Shown piece after piece: positions 9,891-22,515 of a stretch of DNA of 64,000 nucleotides. Below the pieces are notes generated by a model. That model was not told the DNA's origin, did no database searches, and saw only the letters and a program-made list of their open reading frames with translations. A program made the position numbers and the translations under genes. Source of the stretch: Gonocerus acuteangulatus (lineage: Eukaryota > Arthropoda > Insecta > Hemiptera > Coreidae); assembly GCA_946811695.1 (NCBI GenBank), contig OX328128.1, forward strand, positions 81,412,917 through 81,476,916. The letters are read 5' to 3'. Within the stretch, counting starts at the first letter, position 1; each line of letters begins with the position of its first letter.

Positions 9891-11087
9891 AGCAGTTATT
9901 TGGAAGGATTTGATCTTTCGTCAAAAATATAAAATAAAATCTCAAAGAGAAGGAAGTTTAAGGCAACATACATTTATGTAATCGGATGGGCCTGGATGGA
10001 AAAAAAGAAGAGTCTGTATTTTGTTGTTAACAAAATTTACGAAAAAGCATTTCCATCAGGGAGGTTACGAAAAAAGTCAGGCGTGTTATAAGTTATTGTG
10101 ACTCGCACCCGAATAATCCAGGGCTTTGCTTAGACTGATTCAATAGACATCATAATAATTAGTGCCTTTATTAGGATGAATATTGAGAATTCGATTTATT
10201 TGAACTAAATTGAGATACTTTTTTAATATTGAATTTTTTGTATTGTATTGTTGTATTATGTATATTGTAATAATGTTTTTTAAAGTGTTACTAATTTATT
10301 TACTTATTTTAGAACAATAGAATATTCCGTATATTTGTAAAATACATTTTTTAATTATTTAGACTTTTTTATTTTATCATATTTCCAGATCCTCCTCCTG
10401 CTTTGAATGAATATTTACCGATGTTAGATGCAATGATTCTCCAAAAAATCAGTGCATTATCTGTTTTCCTTCTGATGGCTAGACTTCGTTAAATCCCAGC
10501 ATACAGATAGGAAGGTTACATCCCCCGGGGGCATGCAACGCATATGAAGAATAATGCTTTATATGCCCCCGGGGGCATGCACCGCATACAGCAAAAGTAT
10601 GGTCAAACAGCAGCCGCACTTAACGTGTTAATCAGTTGTGCAATAACCTTGGGCTCTTCAATCAGTTGTGTTTAATCTAACCGAAAATGTACGAGGGGAC
10701 GCTACATACCTAAGACCGGCGACAGCAGTGGTACAATTCCGAAAAGAGCCTTGAAGCAAGTTTTACATTCATCCAAACCAGAGTTGAGCAAAATTAATTG
10801 CAGAGGCGATTGACGATTAACAATTAAAAATTCAATAGCACTATCCCGCAATTAAGATTAAAAATTTAATCGTAATTGCGAACTCCCGCGATTAAGGACT
10901 GATTAACAATAATTGCGAAATCGTACAATTAATAATTGATTTATTTTTAATCGCGGCAATAACAAATATTCAATTTTTAATCGTTTCTGCAATTACTTCC
11001 AGGTATATAGCATAAAGGTATAACAAATTAGCAATAAGAAAAAACTTCTTATTGTTCAGTTCTAATTCCTGCTCACAGTACAGTCTA
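9891..11087. other. Unassigned AT-rich sequence
   Basis: No gene is recognised. 10521-10534 and 10563-10578 carry the CCCCCGGGGG palindrome. From about 10800 to 10990 the sequence is dense in 'gattaa', 'caattaa' and 'aattgc' on both strands, a texture seen in subterminal regions of some DNA transposons, but no paired termini were found. Confidence 0.4.
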
Positions 11088-11985
11088 GGAAGCGAACAAG
11101 TAGTGACCCGGTAGTGCACCAGAAGTATACTGTAGTAAAAGGGGAGGACCAGGAAGCGAACAAGTAGTGACCCGGTAGTGCACCAGAAGTATACTGGAGT
11201 AAAAGGGGAGGACCAGGAAGTGAACAAGTAGTGACCCGGTAGTGCACCAGAAGTATACTGGAGTAAAAGGGGAGGACCAGGAAGCGAACAAGTAGTGACC
11301 CGGTAGTGCACCAGAAGTATACTGGAGTAAAAGGGGAGGACCAGGAAGCGAACAAGTAGTGACCCGGTAGTGCACCAGGAGTATACTGGAGTGAAAGGGG
11401 AGGACCAGGAAGCGAACAAGTAGTGACCCGGTAGTGCACCAGAAGTATACTGGAGTAAAAGGGGAGGACCAGGAAGCGAACAAGTAGTGACCCGGTAGTG
11501 CACCAGAAGTATACTGGAGTAAAAGGGGAGGACCAGGAAGCGAACAAGTAGTGACCCGGTAGTGCACCAGAAGTATACTGGAGTAAAAGGGGAGGATCAG
11601 GAAGCGAACAAGTAGTGACCCGGTAGTGCACCAGAAGTATACTGGAGTAAAAGGGGAGGACCAGGAAGCGAACAAGTAGTGACCCGGTAGTGCACCAGAA
11701 GTATACTGGAGTAAAAGGGGAGGACCAGGAAGCGAACAAGTAGTGACCCGGTAGTGCACCGGAAGTATACTGGAGTAAAAGGAGGGGACCAGGAAGCGAA
11801 CAAGTAGTGACCCGGTAGTGCACCAGAAGTATACTGGAGTAAAAGGGGAGGACCAGGAAGCGAACAAGTAGTGACCCGGTAGTGCACCAGAAGTATACTG
11901 GAGTAAAAGGGGAGGACCAGGAAGCGAACAAGTAGTGACCCGGTAGTGTACCAGAAGTATACTGGAGTAAAAGGAGGGGACCAGT
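11088..11985. repeat. 64-bp satellite, about 14 copies
   Basis: The unit contains 'gaagcgaacaagtagtgac', 'ccggtagtgcaccagaag' and 'tatactggagtaaaagggg', with start spacing exactly 64 bp (11101, 11165, 11229, 11293). Since 64 is not a multiple of 3, the frame rotates each unit and all three minus frames stay open by chance. The long minus-strand ORFs here are therefore satellite translations, not genes. Confidence 0.95.
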
Positions 11986-12254
11986 AAGCAACCGGAAGTG
12001 ACCCGGGGCCATCCGGAAGTAAGCCGGAGGTGAATGGGACGTTACCTGATTGACTCTTGTGTGGCTCATCGTTTTATACATTTGTCCAGACCAATTTTGC
12101 ACTTTTGATAATTTAATTTAATGTTGAGCTTAAACCAAGGAAAGGAAATGAAAACGATATTTGTAATAGGATGGCAGGATTTGTCAGGATTCGGTCGAGA
12201 TATCTTACTAAAACTACTTTTTTTTTTATAAGAAAGTGAGTTTTATAATGCGCT

Positions 12255-12289
12255 GACGTTTCGGCTTAAAATTCAAGCCTTCATCAGGG
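12255..12289 (-). ncRNA. Hammerhead-ribozyme-like core (PLE end)
   Basis: On the minus strand: CCTGATGA, helix GGCTT/AAGCC closing a GAATTTT loop, then GAAAC and GTC. The CTGATGA and GAAAC boxes are exact. It is followed by 'ataaaactcac' and an A-run, the same context as the other PLE ends in this window. Helices I and III were not established. Confidence 0.65.
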
Positions 12290-12734
12290 GTTTAAAACAA
12301 GTTGGGCATAGTTATCCTTCTTCCCATCGGTAAGCCTTCATCAGGGGTTTAAAACAAGTTGGGCATAGTTATCCTTCTTCCCATCGGTAAGCCTTCATCA
12401 GGGGTTTAAAACAAGTTGGGCATAGTTATCCTTCTTCCCATCGGTAAGCCTTCATCAGGGGTTTAAAACAAGTTGGGCATAGTTATCCTTCTTCCCATCG
12501 GTAAGCCTTCATCAGGGGTTTAAAACAAGTTGGGCGTAGTTATCCTTCTTCCCATCGGTAAGCCTTCATCAGGGGTTTAAAACAAGTTGGGCATAGTTAT
12601 CCTTCTTCCCATCGGTAAGCCTTCATCAGGGGTTTAAAACAAGTTGGGCATAGTTCTCCTTCTTCTCATCGGTAAACCTTCATCAGGGGTTTAAAACAAG
12701 TTGGGCATAGTTCTCCTTCTTCTCATCGGTAAGC
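12275..12734. repeat. 57-bp tandem repeat grown from the hammerhead-like end, about 8 copies
   Basis: Unit starts are at 12275, 12332, 12389, 12446, 12503, 12560, 12617 and 12674. Each unit contains 'aagccttcatcagggg', which on the minus strand is the CTGATGA box plus the first strand of helix II. Only the unit at the left end is joined to the GAAAC half, so the array multiplies half a ribozyme core. The last two copies have drifted slightly. Confidence 0.92.
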
Positions 12735-12890
12735 CTATATTAATTATGCACTTATTAATTTTATATATGTTACCAATTGGTTTTAAATCTGTATCAATCT
12801 AACTCTAATTTAAGCTTTAGACAGAACACACACTTACCAAATGTATCAAATGTATTTACCCTCTTCCTTGTATACAATTGTTTCTCTGTT

Positions 12891-13011
12891 TTAGCACTTT
12901 CCTCCGAAGGAAAGTAGCTATTGAGGTTGGACTCATGACGGAATTTTTGAAAAATTTCTTCCAATCTTTATCGATCCTACCTAGTAGACACCGAAAATGA
13001 CCCCCGTTAAA

Positions 13012-13089
<78 letters not shown>

Positions 13090-14141
13090 CTGTTAACACG
13101 ATAGCGGCCAGAGTTTTTGTTTTTTCGTCACAAAACTTGGTATATAGCATTCAATTATCAAACGACTGAACGAGTTCGTTAACCACCAAAGTCGGTCCAC
13201 CGGAAGGGGGGGTTTACACCGAACCCAAAACACTAATTTGACTATGTCAGCCGTAATATTTGTTATATTTCAACGAAACTTGGTATTCGTAATGATAATA
13301 TAGAGAGAATAGTGAGATATAAAAATGAACTAAATCGGTTAATTAGAAGGGGGGGGGGTTTACTCCGGACCCACAATACCAATTCGGCACTACCAGCCGT
13401 GATTTTTGGTATATTTCGACGAAACTCGGTATTCGTAGTGTTAATCCACAGGTAAATATGTGTTGTAAAAATAGACTAAATCGGTTCATTAGGAGGGGGG
13501 GTTTATTCCGGACCCACAATACCAATTCGCCACTACCAGCCGTGATTTTTGTTATATTTCGACGAAACTCGGTATTCGTAGTGGTAATCTACAGGTAAAT
13601 ATGTGTTGTAAAAATAAACTAAATCGGTTCATTAGAAAGTGGGATTTACTCCGGACCCAAATTCCTAATATACTCATACCGGTCGTAATTTCTGCTGTAT
13701 TGTAACGAAACGCGGTATACGTCGTGGGTAACTCATGAGAAAGCAGTGTTGTAAAAATGAGCTGAATCGGTCAATCGGAAAGCGGGGGTTTAATTTGTAA
13801 TATATTTCAATAGAAAAGCCCACCAGACGTAGGTTCACATAGCCGCCGCAAGGAGCGCTTTCTACCACTAGAGTGACTGTATCCTGTTCCTGCGTGAGAT
13901 AAAAATACGATAATATGAGGTTTTTTGTATTTATTACGTAGGGTGATAGGTACCATGTGTAAACATAACTCTGGAAGCAAATTAATAATTGATCAGTTAC
14001 TCATTATAAATTTAAAAGAGAACTATTCATGTTTTTATTTTATTTATGTAGGATATTTTAAGCAAATTGTTCTGTAAAGCAGTCTACACTACCCAAATTC
14101 TGAAGAAAGTGCTTAGTTATGCAGCTCCTGCGTGACGGACT
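12891..14141 (-). mobile_element. Family 2 Helentron-like repeat, full copy
   Basis: Read on the minus strand it starts AGTCCGTCACGCAGGAGCTG (14141), followed within 40 bp by CTTAGCACTTTC. It ends in a hairpin around 'ctttccttcggaggaaag' with terminal CTAA (12894-12891). (TA)n lies at 13017-13078, about 125 bp from the end. The middle (13200-13790) holds four to five diverged units of about 140 bp, each with a G/C homopolymer. No protein is encoded. Inverted motifs, microsatellite, 3' hairpin and CTRR end suggest a non-autonomous rolling-circle element. Confidence 0.65.
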
Positions 14142-14194
14142 TTTTGACATTTCTTTTGTATCTATAAAAGTATTAGCTTGGTTCTTGTTTTACA

Positions 14195-14282
14195 GCTGTG
14201 GCGAAGGCTTGAATTCCATGCCCAAACCGTCGGCAAAGAATAAAGCTCATTTTCTTGTTAAATAAATGTAGTTTTATTAAGA
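14195..14282 (+). repeat. Degenerate PLE terminal region with hammerhead-like remnant
   Basis: The plus strand shows 'ctgtggcgaaggcttgaatt' then 'caaaccgtcggc', aligning to CTGATGAAGGCTTGAATT...GAAACGTC with several changes. The downstream 'aataaagctcattttcttg' and 'gtagttttattaag' match the context of the other PLE ends. The core is decayed. Confidence 0.5.
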
Positions 14283-14724
14283 TACTATTGCGACCATTAA
14301 GATACCATTGCGACCAAACCCAGACTAATTCTACCTTCGAAACGCCAACGGTCAACCTCTCAATATTTGTAATAATGTTTTAGCAGAGCGAAAGTTGATA
14401 AGGCGAAGGGGGAAAAATAAAACAGCTCAAGAGACCAAACCAAAACATTCAAAGCGGTTTGTCCTCAAGGAACGATTTCCTCTGGAATATAAAAGCTGAA
14501 AGACTCTGTAAAGGAGCTATTCTCAAACTTCAAAGGCTGAATCAGAAATGAACAAGAAGTGGAAAGAAGATTAACTTCACAATGGAGGACTTGGAGAAAG
14601 AAAACAGCTGTCCTTTTGTCGAACAATACAGAGAACCCTTCAAGTCAATAAATTCTTTACAATTCCCAAACATTTACAAGGGCAGCAGGATTATATCAAT
14701 AATACAGTCAGCTTTGGAAATAAA
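14283..14724. other. Unassigned sequence
   Basis: A 77-codon frame begins at 14582 (+) but its end is pure (CA)n/(TA)n translation. No recognised domain. Confidence 0.35.
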
Positions 14725-14728
14725 AGTG

Positions 14729-14814
<86 letters not shown>

Positions 14815-15290
14815 AAATGAATTTATAGAGAACTCACAAAAAAACGTGGTCTGGAGACAGGACAAGTTCCGCTCCTAAATACGTACGAAACATTCCCCAC
14901 ATAGAAGGAAATAATTAAATATAGGTCTGGTAGCACTTTAGAGAGAAAGTGAAAAATAATTACTTACTTGCAGTCCCAAAAGCTGGCACGTGGAGAGTTG
15001 GCTGAATGGTAAGGATACGGCAAATGGAGAAGGAGGTGAAGGAAGGAAAGAAACAGCAGCCATATACTTCCTGCAGTAATTCAAGATAATTGAGCCAAAG
15101 CGACACAGGTAAGCCGGAAGCGAAGATATCGGACCTCCATAAAAGGATGCTTGTCCTTGCACAGGCTGGAATAACGAAGCGTGTTTCCTTGTCTGAACCT
15201 GAACTAAGACTGACGCTGCATCCTGGAAAGTTTGTCGGCGAGTCAAAGGTACAGGAAACTCCCCCATTGGCCAATCAGACATTACCTACG
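14725..15290. repeat. Interspersed repeat R, copy 1, with (CA)n(TA)n
   Basis: This block matches 20420-22626 once the two transposon insertions there are ignored. Both have the (CA)n(TA)n start, 'gtggtctggagacaggaca', 'aggtctggtagcactttaga' and 'aagactgacgctgcatcctg'. Open frames exist on both strands but differ between copies. Nature unknown. Confidence 0.8.
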
Positions 15291-16250
15291 CTTGATGAAG
15301 AGGTAGAGGTACATGTAGAGGTAGTGGTAGAGGTGGAAGTTACCTCTAGGTAACACAAATACTTTGCGTGTAATGGGCGTGCGATTAGTGAAGAGGTAGA
15401 GGTCGAGGTCGAGGTTCGTATAGAGTTTGAGGTTTGTGTATAGGTGAAGGTGGAGGTCACGGTACCTCTCAGTAACATAAATACATTGCCTGTAATGGGC
15501 GCGCATGGTGAAGAGGTAGAGGTCGAGGTAGAGGTAGAGGTAAGAGGTACAGCTACCTCTAGGTAACACAAATACATTGCGTGTAATGGGCGCGCATGGT
15601 GAAGAGGTAGAGGTCGAGGTAGAGGTGGAGGTAAGAGGTAGAGGTACCTCTCGGTAACACAAATACATTGCCTGTAATGGGCACGCGAATGGTGAAGAGG
15701 TAGAGGTAGAGGTAAGAGGTACAGGTTCCTCTAGGTAACACAAATACATTGCGTGTAATGTGCGCGCATGGTGAAGATGTAGAGGTTGAGGTAAAGGTAG
15801 AGGTAGAGGTTCAGGTCGAGTCGAGGTAGAGGTAGAGGTAAGAGGTACAGGTACCTCTAGGTAACACAAATACATTGCGTGTAATGTGCGCACGCATGGT
15901 GAAGAGGTAGAGGTCGAGGTAAAGGTCGAGGTCGAAGTAGAGGTAGAGGTACCAATAGGTAACACAAATACATTGCGTGAAATGGGCGCGCATGGTGAAG
16001 AGGTAGAGGTCGAGTTAAAGGTCGAGGTCGAGGTAGAGGTCGAGGTCGAGGTAGAGGTAGAGGTAGAGGTAGAGGTAAGAGGTACAGGTACCTCCAGGTA
16101 ACACAAATACATTGCGTAAAATGGGCGCACGCATGGTGAAGAGATCGAGGTCGAGGTCGAGGTAAGAGGTAGAGGTACCTCAAGGTAACACAAATACATT
16201 CCCTGTAATGTGCGCACGCATAGTAAAGGGGTAGAGTTCGAGGTGTATCT
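15291..16250. repeat. Purine-rich minisatellite, 80-140-bp variable units
   Basis: About nine units alternate a conserved part ('ggtaacacaaatacattgcg', 'taatgggcgcgcatgg') with a variable run of 'gaggtagaggtcgaggt' hexamer-like repeats. Unit length changes with hexamer number. Long minus-strand frames are Leu/Pro/Ser/Thr low-complexity artefacts. Confidence 0.92.
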
Positions 16251-16754
16251 CGCGGCCCTCCTGGAGGTCTCTTAACGTATCGGCTGTTTTGAATTAAGTT
16301 CGAAACTCGGGTGCACACTTCAATTACTAAAAACTACCAAAGTTAAATATCCACATGAAATCAAGCGACACTCGGCTTGCTCGCTCACTTGATTCCGCAG
16401 GAGCAAGCGACAAACCCCATCTTACTCTTCCTTATTTAGAGTGAGTGTGACTAAGTAGTGTAATATTATTTTATTTTAATTGGGGGTTTCAAAATGTCTC
16501 GCTGGCCTGATCAAATCTTATAGAAGGCCGAATTCGGCCCCACAAATGGTCTAAAACCCTTTATCATCTAGAAGCTCACAGATTCTCCATAATTGTTTAC
16601 ATAGTTTATGATTGTGGAACTTTTTCATCCCTTAGTAATTCCATCGTTTTCTCGAGACATTCGAGTTTCGTTAGGTATAACAAGGATACAAGACAAATCA
16701 AGGATGTAATAGTGCCAGGAAGACGAGAAATATAAAACGGATTTTGTAAAAAAA
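16251..16754. other. Unassigned sequence
   Basis: AT-rich, no gene recognised. A short stretch near 16370-16410 has direct copies of 'gagcaagcgaca'-like sequence. Confidence 0.35.
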
Positions 16755-19395
16755 AGTCCGACTCGCAGGAACTGCATCATCTTAGCGCGGTTCCGTTCAT
16801 ATCCCTAGCGTCATTTGAAAAGCTTAGAAAAGAAATAAACTTTTTTTTTTTAATATATCTCGTGAAAATTGTTGAAATCCTCTCGAACATCTCGAATAAA
16901 AGTGATGTTAAGGCGTCAGGGACACCGACAGTAGTTAACTTGTACACAGAAGCGGAAATTACACAATCCGGCTCTAATTCTAAAGCAAAGCTCTATAAAT
17001 CACTACAAAATATGCCTAATAAAGCCTTTCTAGTGAATACAGAAGGATCAAGAAGAAGTACAAGAAAGATTGAGTAGAATACCATGCCTAATATAGCCTA
17101 TATAGAATAATATGCCGAATAAAGCCTATCTAGTAGATACAGAAGGACAAATAACAAGTCTTGACGAATAACAAGTCAAGATATAGAATAATATACCTAA
17201 TTAAGTCCAAGAAGTAGATACAAATGGACCAACAAAAAGTCTTGAGAAAGCTTGTTTTTTTTCTAATTAAATACTTTTGATCAATATTTAGTATAGAACC
17301 TGCGTTGAAAACTATTGATTGCTAATTGATGAATCTGGTTACAACTAAGTAATCTTTATGAATATTTAGTATATAACCTATGTATGGAACTGTGTTATTT
17401 CAGAACTTGTATTGTAGAATAGAACTTGTATGAAATTTAATCAGCATTCATTTGTTATAGAATAGTCATGTCGCTAGGACACAGGGTTTCCGAGATATTA
17501 GTGAACACCGGAAAAATGGGACCTTCTAAACCCCCCCCCCTCCTCCCCGGCTCAAAGGTTAAGGGTAAGGACTTTTGATATGTTCACCTCCTATCCAGCC
17601 CATACAAAGTTACGAAGTCAAAAATTGTGTTCCAAACATTTCTACCTATAGCTGTTTTCAAGCATTCGTTGCCTGGACTGCGTAGCTAGGCTTTGTATTT
17701 GTGTCGGCAGATACCTGGGGTATATTTACAACTCTTGAGGATTAACTCCAAGCAGGTAAATTTCCTGCTAGGAGGGTTCAGTCCGGGCACTGAACCGACT
17801 CTATTCGCTCATAGTATCTAACCGTTGTGAAGTTTATTTTTTGGATTTAGGACTTAATATACATATGTAGACTAAATCATAGCAAGAAGTCTACCTCCGT
17901 CGTCGGTTCTTCACTATGTAGACTCGCTAATGTTACCCAATCTTAGATACATCGTAATTAAAATCCACAGAAAAAACACGACATTTCATCAGAATCCCCT
18001 GCTTAATAAAACCTATATAGAATAATATGCCAAATAAAGCCTATCTGGCTGAAAAATAGAGGAAAAACGCCGTTCGTAGTGGTAGAAAATCTTACAAAGC
18101 TTTTCGCTCAGAAATCTCCGAAATATTCTTACTAATTTTACGTATCCTGTTTTATAATCAAATAGATTTATATTCTATAATCAATAAGAAAAACCTACTA
18201 ACAATAAAAAACTATGGGTAACAGATGAAAATAGGGAATACCAAGAACAATTCTAAAGAACGAAATCAACACCAGTACTGTAATCTAGATATTCATAAGG
18301 CATCTTCGAATTCTAACAAACAAAATATTGCTTCTAATTATACGTATCCTGTTTACTGACAAATACATTTGACTGCTATAAGAAATTACAAAAATAATGA
18401 GCAGTGAAAAAAAAACTGCGGGAAACACACAAATAGATCCGTTTAAATAAACGAAACTAACTAAGTTTTAAGCACTTATTTCTCCTAATGTGACGACCCC
18501 ATCAAACATTTCTTCAAAACATTTCTCCACGATTTCCTAACCCTTTTCGAGGGGGTTATAGGTAAAAAACGATATAGAGGTTATATCAACAGAGTTTTTA
18601 AATATATGCAAAGACCTGTTGATCAATAAAATTAAAATAAAAAATAGAGTCATTTTTCCTATCCTATTTTACAAACAAATACATTTTCCTAACATAAAAA
18701 ATAAAAAAAATAAAAAACCAAGGGAAAGAGACAAAAATTACAAAAAGAACGACAAAAACCCGTTCATAAGAACAAAACAGACGTATTTGAAGTTTTAAGC
18801 ACTTATTTCTCCGATTGACATAACCTAATCAAAAAAAGTTTTAGAATAATTTTTGTAGAGAATTTAGTAAGCTTTCAAATAGTTTCTATCCACTTACCAT
18901 GATTTCCCAACGGTGTTCGAGATATTAATGAAAGTATACGAAGTTCCCAAAACTTTTCATGTGTGTTCATAAAATATTTTATTCTAACCCTTCCTTAACT
19001 CCAAACGTAACGAAACTTTCAACATATTAGTTTTAATGAAAGTAGAAGATGCAGATAATGTTTCAACTGAATCCCGTGATTCTAAGTACCCAAACCAAAA
19101 ACGATATTTAAAAATTATTTTTCCAATTTTCTCGAAAACGGTTAAAGCTATCGCCTTGAAAATGGTTTCATTCGTTTTCCTAGCCCAAGAAGCCTATAAA
19201 AAGAGTACTTACATGCTTATGAACTCAAAAACGTAAGCGTTACGATTTTTTCTGCGCGAATTTCGCCCTAAACGCCATCTTCCAGTGGGCGGATTTTGCT
19301 GGTTAACGAACTTGACCTTTCAAATTGGACGACTGATTTTTGTACCAAATTTCATCAAAATCGGACCATCAGGGAAGCCAGAAATGAGCGAACAG

Positions 19396-19444
<49 letters not shown>

Positions 19445-19571
19445 AATTTGAAACACCGTTATTTTCGGTCTCTAGGGGTTCTGAAACGCGAAATTTTCTT
19501 GTCGGATCGTTTCATTGTATCAACCTCATAAGCGGGGTTCCTCCCTATGGGGGAGGGAGGAACCGCGCTAA
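16755..19571 (+). mobile_element. Family 1 Helentron-like repeat, full copy A (2.8 kb)
   Basis: Starts AGTCCGACTCGCAGGAACTG and, 27 bp in, TTAGCGCGGTTCC. It ends with the hairpin 'ggttcctccctatgggggag' / 'ggaggaacc' and GCGCTAA at 19571. TTAGCGCGGTTCC and GGAACCGCGCTAA are inverted copies placed asymmetrically. (AT)n lies at about 19399-19441, 130 bp before the end. Copy B at 27341-30083 is collinear throughout. Short frames (16862-17077, 19036-19236) carry no domain, so it is non-autonomous. Confidence 0.68.
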
Positions 19572-20419
19572 AAAAGAAAAAAAAAAAAAAAAAAAAGAAA
19601 GAAAAAAAAAAAGAAAAAAAAAACGGAATGTTACATAAAATGAAATAATAACATTTTTCCCGCAGATGTCCACTGGTCTATAGTAGTTGGGTTCCTAGAC
19701 ATGAACGGTACCTAGGAAATGGGTTAACTGTTATCTCTCCGATAAAGGAGGAAGAATGGGAGGGAAATGGCGATGGGATCTTCTTTCTAGTAGGGAGGAA
19801 TAGGAATTAGCATATCATATCTATTCGAATATATAGGACCGATGAAATTACTTGGCGGTGCAAAGGAGATGGAACGCAAGGAATTAGTGTGTGCGAGAGA
19901 GAGACAACATATATATGTATATAAATATATATACAGGGTGGCCCAGATAAGTGGGCCAAAAGTAAAATAACCACTAAACGGATGGAGAGACCATTAGCGC
20001 CGGGGAAGCATGGCAACCAGCCACCTTTGCATCTTGCAAGTAGAAAAGACAAAGTGATCTAGAATCAATGGGTAAAGCATTCTTTCTCGGTTTCCCCTTT
20101 ATTTTTTCAATTACAAAATAAAAATAATATCAAAATAAGTATTTATGTCAGAATATGTAAAAATATAGATTTTGGAAAAAATACCTAAAAATATTTAAAA
20201 AAAAAAAAAACTGTTTAAATGCTTTAAAAAGCACTTAAAACGTGCAGAATTCCTTCAAACATTACGATTTAAGAATCAGAAAAAAATATGTAAATACAAT
20301 AACATCCGTTCCCTACTCAAAAGTGTACGTCCGAAGCCCGAACACAGGGTAGGGTGCTGGAACTTTCGTTAGCTCATCACGGGTTACCACTCATGGCCTT
20401 CTGTACTTAACCAAATAAG
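19572..20419. other. Unassigned sequence with A-rich tract and a mariner-like terminus
   Basis: 19572-19624 is A-rich. At 19934 'cagggtggcccagataagtg' preceded by TA resembles a mariner-type inverted-repeat end, but no partner end was found. The remainder shows no gene. Confidence 0.4.
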
Positions 20420-20530
20420 TGTATACACACACACACACAAACACACACACACATATATATATATATATACACACACATATAAAATGAATTTATAGAGAAC
20501 TCACAAAAAACGTGGTCTGGAGACAGGACA

Positions 20531-21160
20531 TTTAAAGAAGTTATTAAGCACTAAAGTTCACTGTTATGCAGGTTATGAGAGCTAATGTAAACAACTAAAT
20601 TTGTGACGATTTTAAGGCATAAATGACGACTTTAAGGCATACATGCTATGCGTTTCCGCTCGCTACGCTCGCTCAAGAAGATAACAAAACCCCAGTCAAT
20701 CCAACTCGCTAAAATTAATAGAATTCTAATAGAATATAATATTAAGCACTAAAGTTCACAGTTAGGAAGGTTATAAAACTAGGCGTCATCATCGTATTTG
20801 TAAACACGCGCATGCGTAGATATCTAACATTGGGAAACAGAGAACTCTCATTTGAAATGTTCAGAAACCATTTATTCGAAAATATTGTTAATTTCAAGGG
20901 CATCCTCTCCTGTCGCTTAAGGGCATACGTGCTATGCGTTTCCGCTCGCTCAAGAAAATAACAAAACCACAGTCAATCCAACTCGCTAAAATTATTAGCT
21001 CTCATAACCTGCATAACAGTGAACTTTAGTGCTTAATAACTTCTTTCCTAGTTAAATGCCAAGTTTTTTTTTAACGTATTCGTGTTTAGTGCATCAAAAT
21101 ACGTTATTGTACAAAATTTGAAAGAAATCGGTTTTGAGGGCGTGAAACTGCATTTTTACC
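20531..21160. mobile_element. Merlin-related non-autonomous element, left end truncated
   Basis: The right end reads 'gaaactgcatttttacc', identical in form to the right terminus of the 3.3-kb Merlin element at 47726. The same subterminal blocks follow inward, including 'gttattaagcactaaagttc' and the 'gcgtttccgctcgct' module. About 120 bp of the left inverted repeat is missing. Coding sequence is absent. Confidence 0.75.
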
Positions 21161-21410
21161 TAATTAAGTATAGGTCTGGTAGCACTTTAGAGAGAAAGTG
21201 AAAAATAAGTACTTACTTGCAGTCCCAAAAGCTGGTACGTGGAGAGTTGGCCGAATGATAAGGATACGGCAAATGGAGAAGGAGGGGAAGGAAGGAAAGA
21301 AACAGCAGTCATATACATCCATTCTCCAACTCCAGTAATTCAAGATAATTCAGCCAAAGCGACAAAGGTAAGCCGGAAGCGAAGATATCGGACCTCCATA
21401 AAAGGATGCT

Positions 21411-22515
21411 GGGTCTTTTAGCGAAGACCACATCCAGTTACTTTTGAAGTAGCAGTAGTGATTTACAACAGTATCTCGTACTCGCTGATAAGCTTACTGA
21501 TTAGCTTACAGGTTCTTTGCTGGTTATCTATTACTACTTGACTCTTTATCTATTTTTATAATCCATATTAGATAATGGCAAGCAATATTTATTATCATAA
21601 TATGATCAAAATCAATTCTCTCAACTACGAAAAAAGTTATTAAGCATTAAAGTTAATTGTTATACAGGTTATGAAGGATAACGTAAACGCCCATATTTTA
21701 TTCCTTTTTCTCTCTCGCTCTCTCTCTCTCTCTCTCTTTGGGTATTTTACATTTATTAAGCAAAATGTGCATACATGCTATGCGTTTACGCTCGCTCAAG
21801 AAGATATCAAAACTCTAGTCAATCCAACTCGCTAAAATTAATAGAATTCTACTAATTTTAGTGACTCTAGTCTATCCAACTCGCTAAAATTAATAGAATT
21901 CAAATAATTTTTCCAAGAAAGAAACTAATCCCTTTTTCTTTGTCAGGAACATCGCGAACTAATTGTAAAAGACTCATTTTTTCTCACTAACATAAGCAGA
22001 GTTTTTTCATAAACAAAAGCTAATTCACTGTTGAAGGATACTGTACTCCCAGCAAGAACCAATATAATTGCTCATAGGAATCCTCCAATAGGAAGGCAAA
22101 GGAGTTATGTGCATGCGCTGAATCACTGATACAATCACTACTGCTACTTCAAAAGTAACTGGATGTGGTCTTCGCAAAAAGACCCAACCTTTTTATTAAT
22201 AAATATTGCTTGCCATTATTTAATATGGATTATAACCTTAGATAACGAGTCAAGTAGTAATAGATAATAGATAACCACCAAAGAACCTCTAAGCTAATCA
22301 GTAAGCTTATCAGCGAGTACGAGTAACTGTTGGATGTAGTCTTCGAAAGTAACTGGATTATAACCTTAGATAACGAGTCAAGTAGTAATAGATAATAGAT
22401 ATCCACCAAAGAACCTCTAAGCTAATCAGTAAGCTTATCAGCGAGTACGAGTAACTGTTATAAATCACTACTGCCACTTCGAAAGTAACTGGATGTGGTC
22501 TTCGCAAAAAGACCC
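21411..22515. mobile_element. Merlin-type MITE Y with 8-bp target duplication
   Basis: Ends are GGGTCTTTTAGCGAAGACCA and its inverse, extended to about 50 bp of terminal inverted repeat. The target aggatgct occurs at 21403-21410 and 22516-22523. Inside there is an extra copy of the right end near 22130-22187 and a tandem duplication (22226-22335 and 22350-22460). It lies in repeat R, which confirms both boundaries. No transposase is encoded; superfamily is inferred from the shared GGGTCTTTT end and target size. Confidence 0.8.

Noticed and set aside
10970..12102. Long minus-strand ORFs of 177, 346 and 260 residues
   Set aside because: They are translations of the 64-bp satellite in three rotating frames; period not divisible by three and all frames open, so coding is not supported.
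14938..15353. Overlapping ORFs in repeat R as a gene
   Set aside because: Open on both strands and not conserved in frame in the second copy at 20420-22626.
15282..16217. 311-residue minus-strand ORF
   Set aside because: Low-complexity translation of the gaggtagaggtcg minisatellite with frame changes between units.
19934..20000. Complete mariner element
   Set aside because: Only one terminus-like sequence found; no matching inverted end or transposase nearby.
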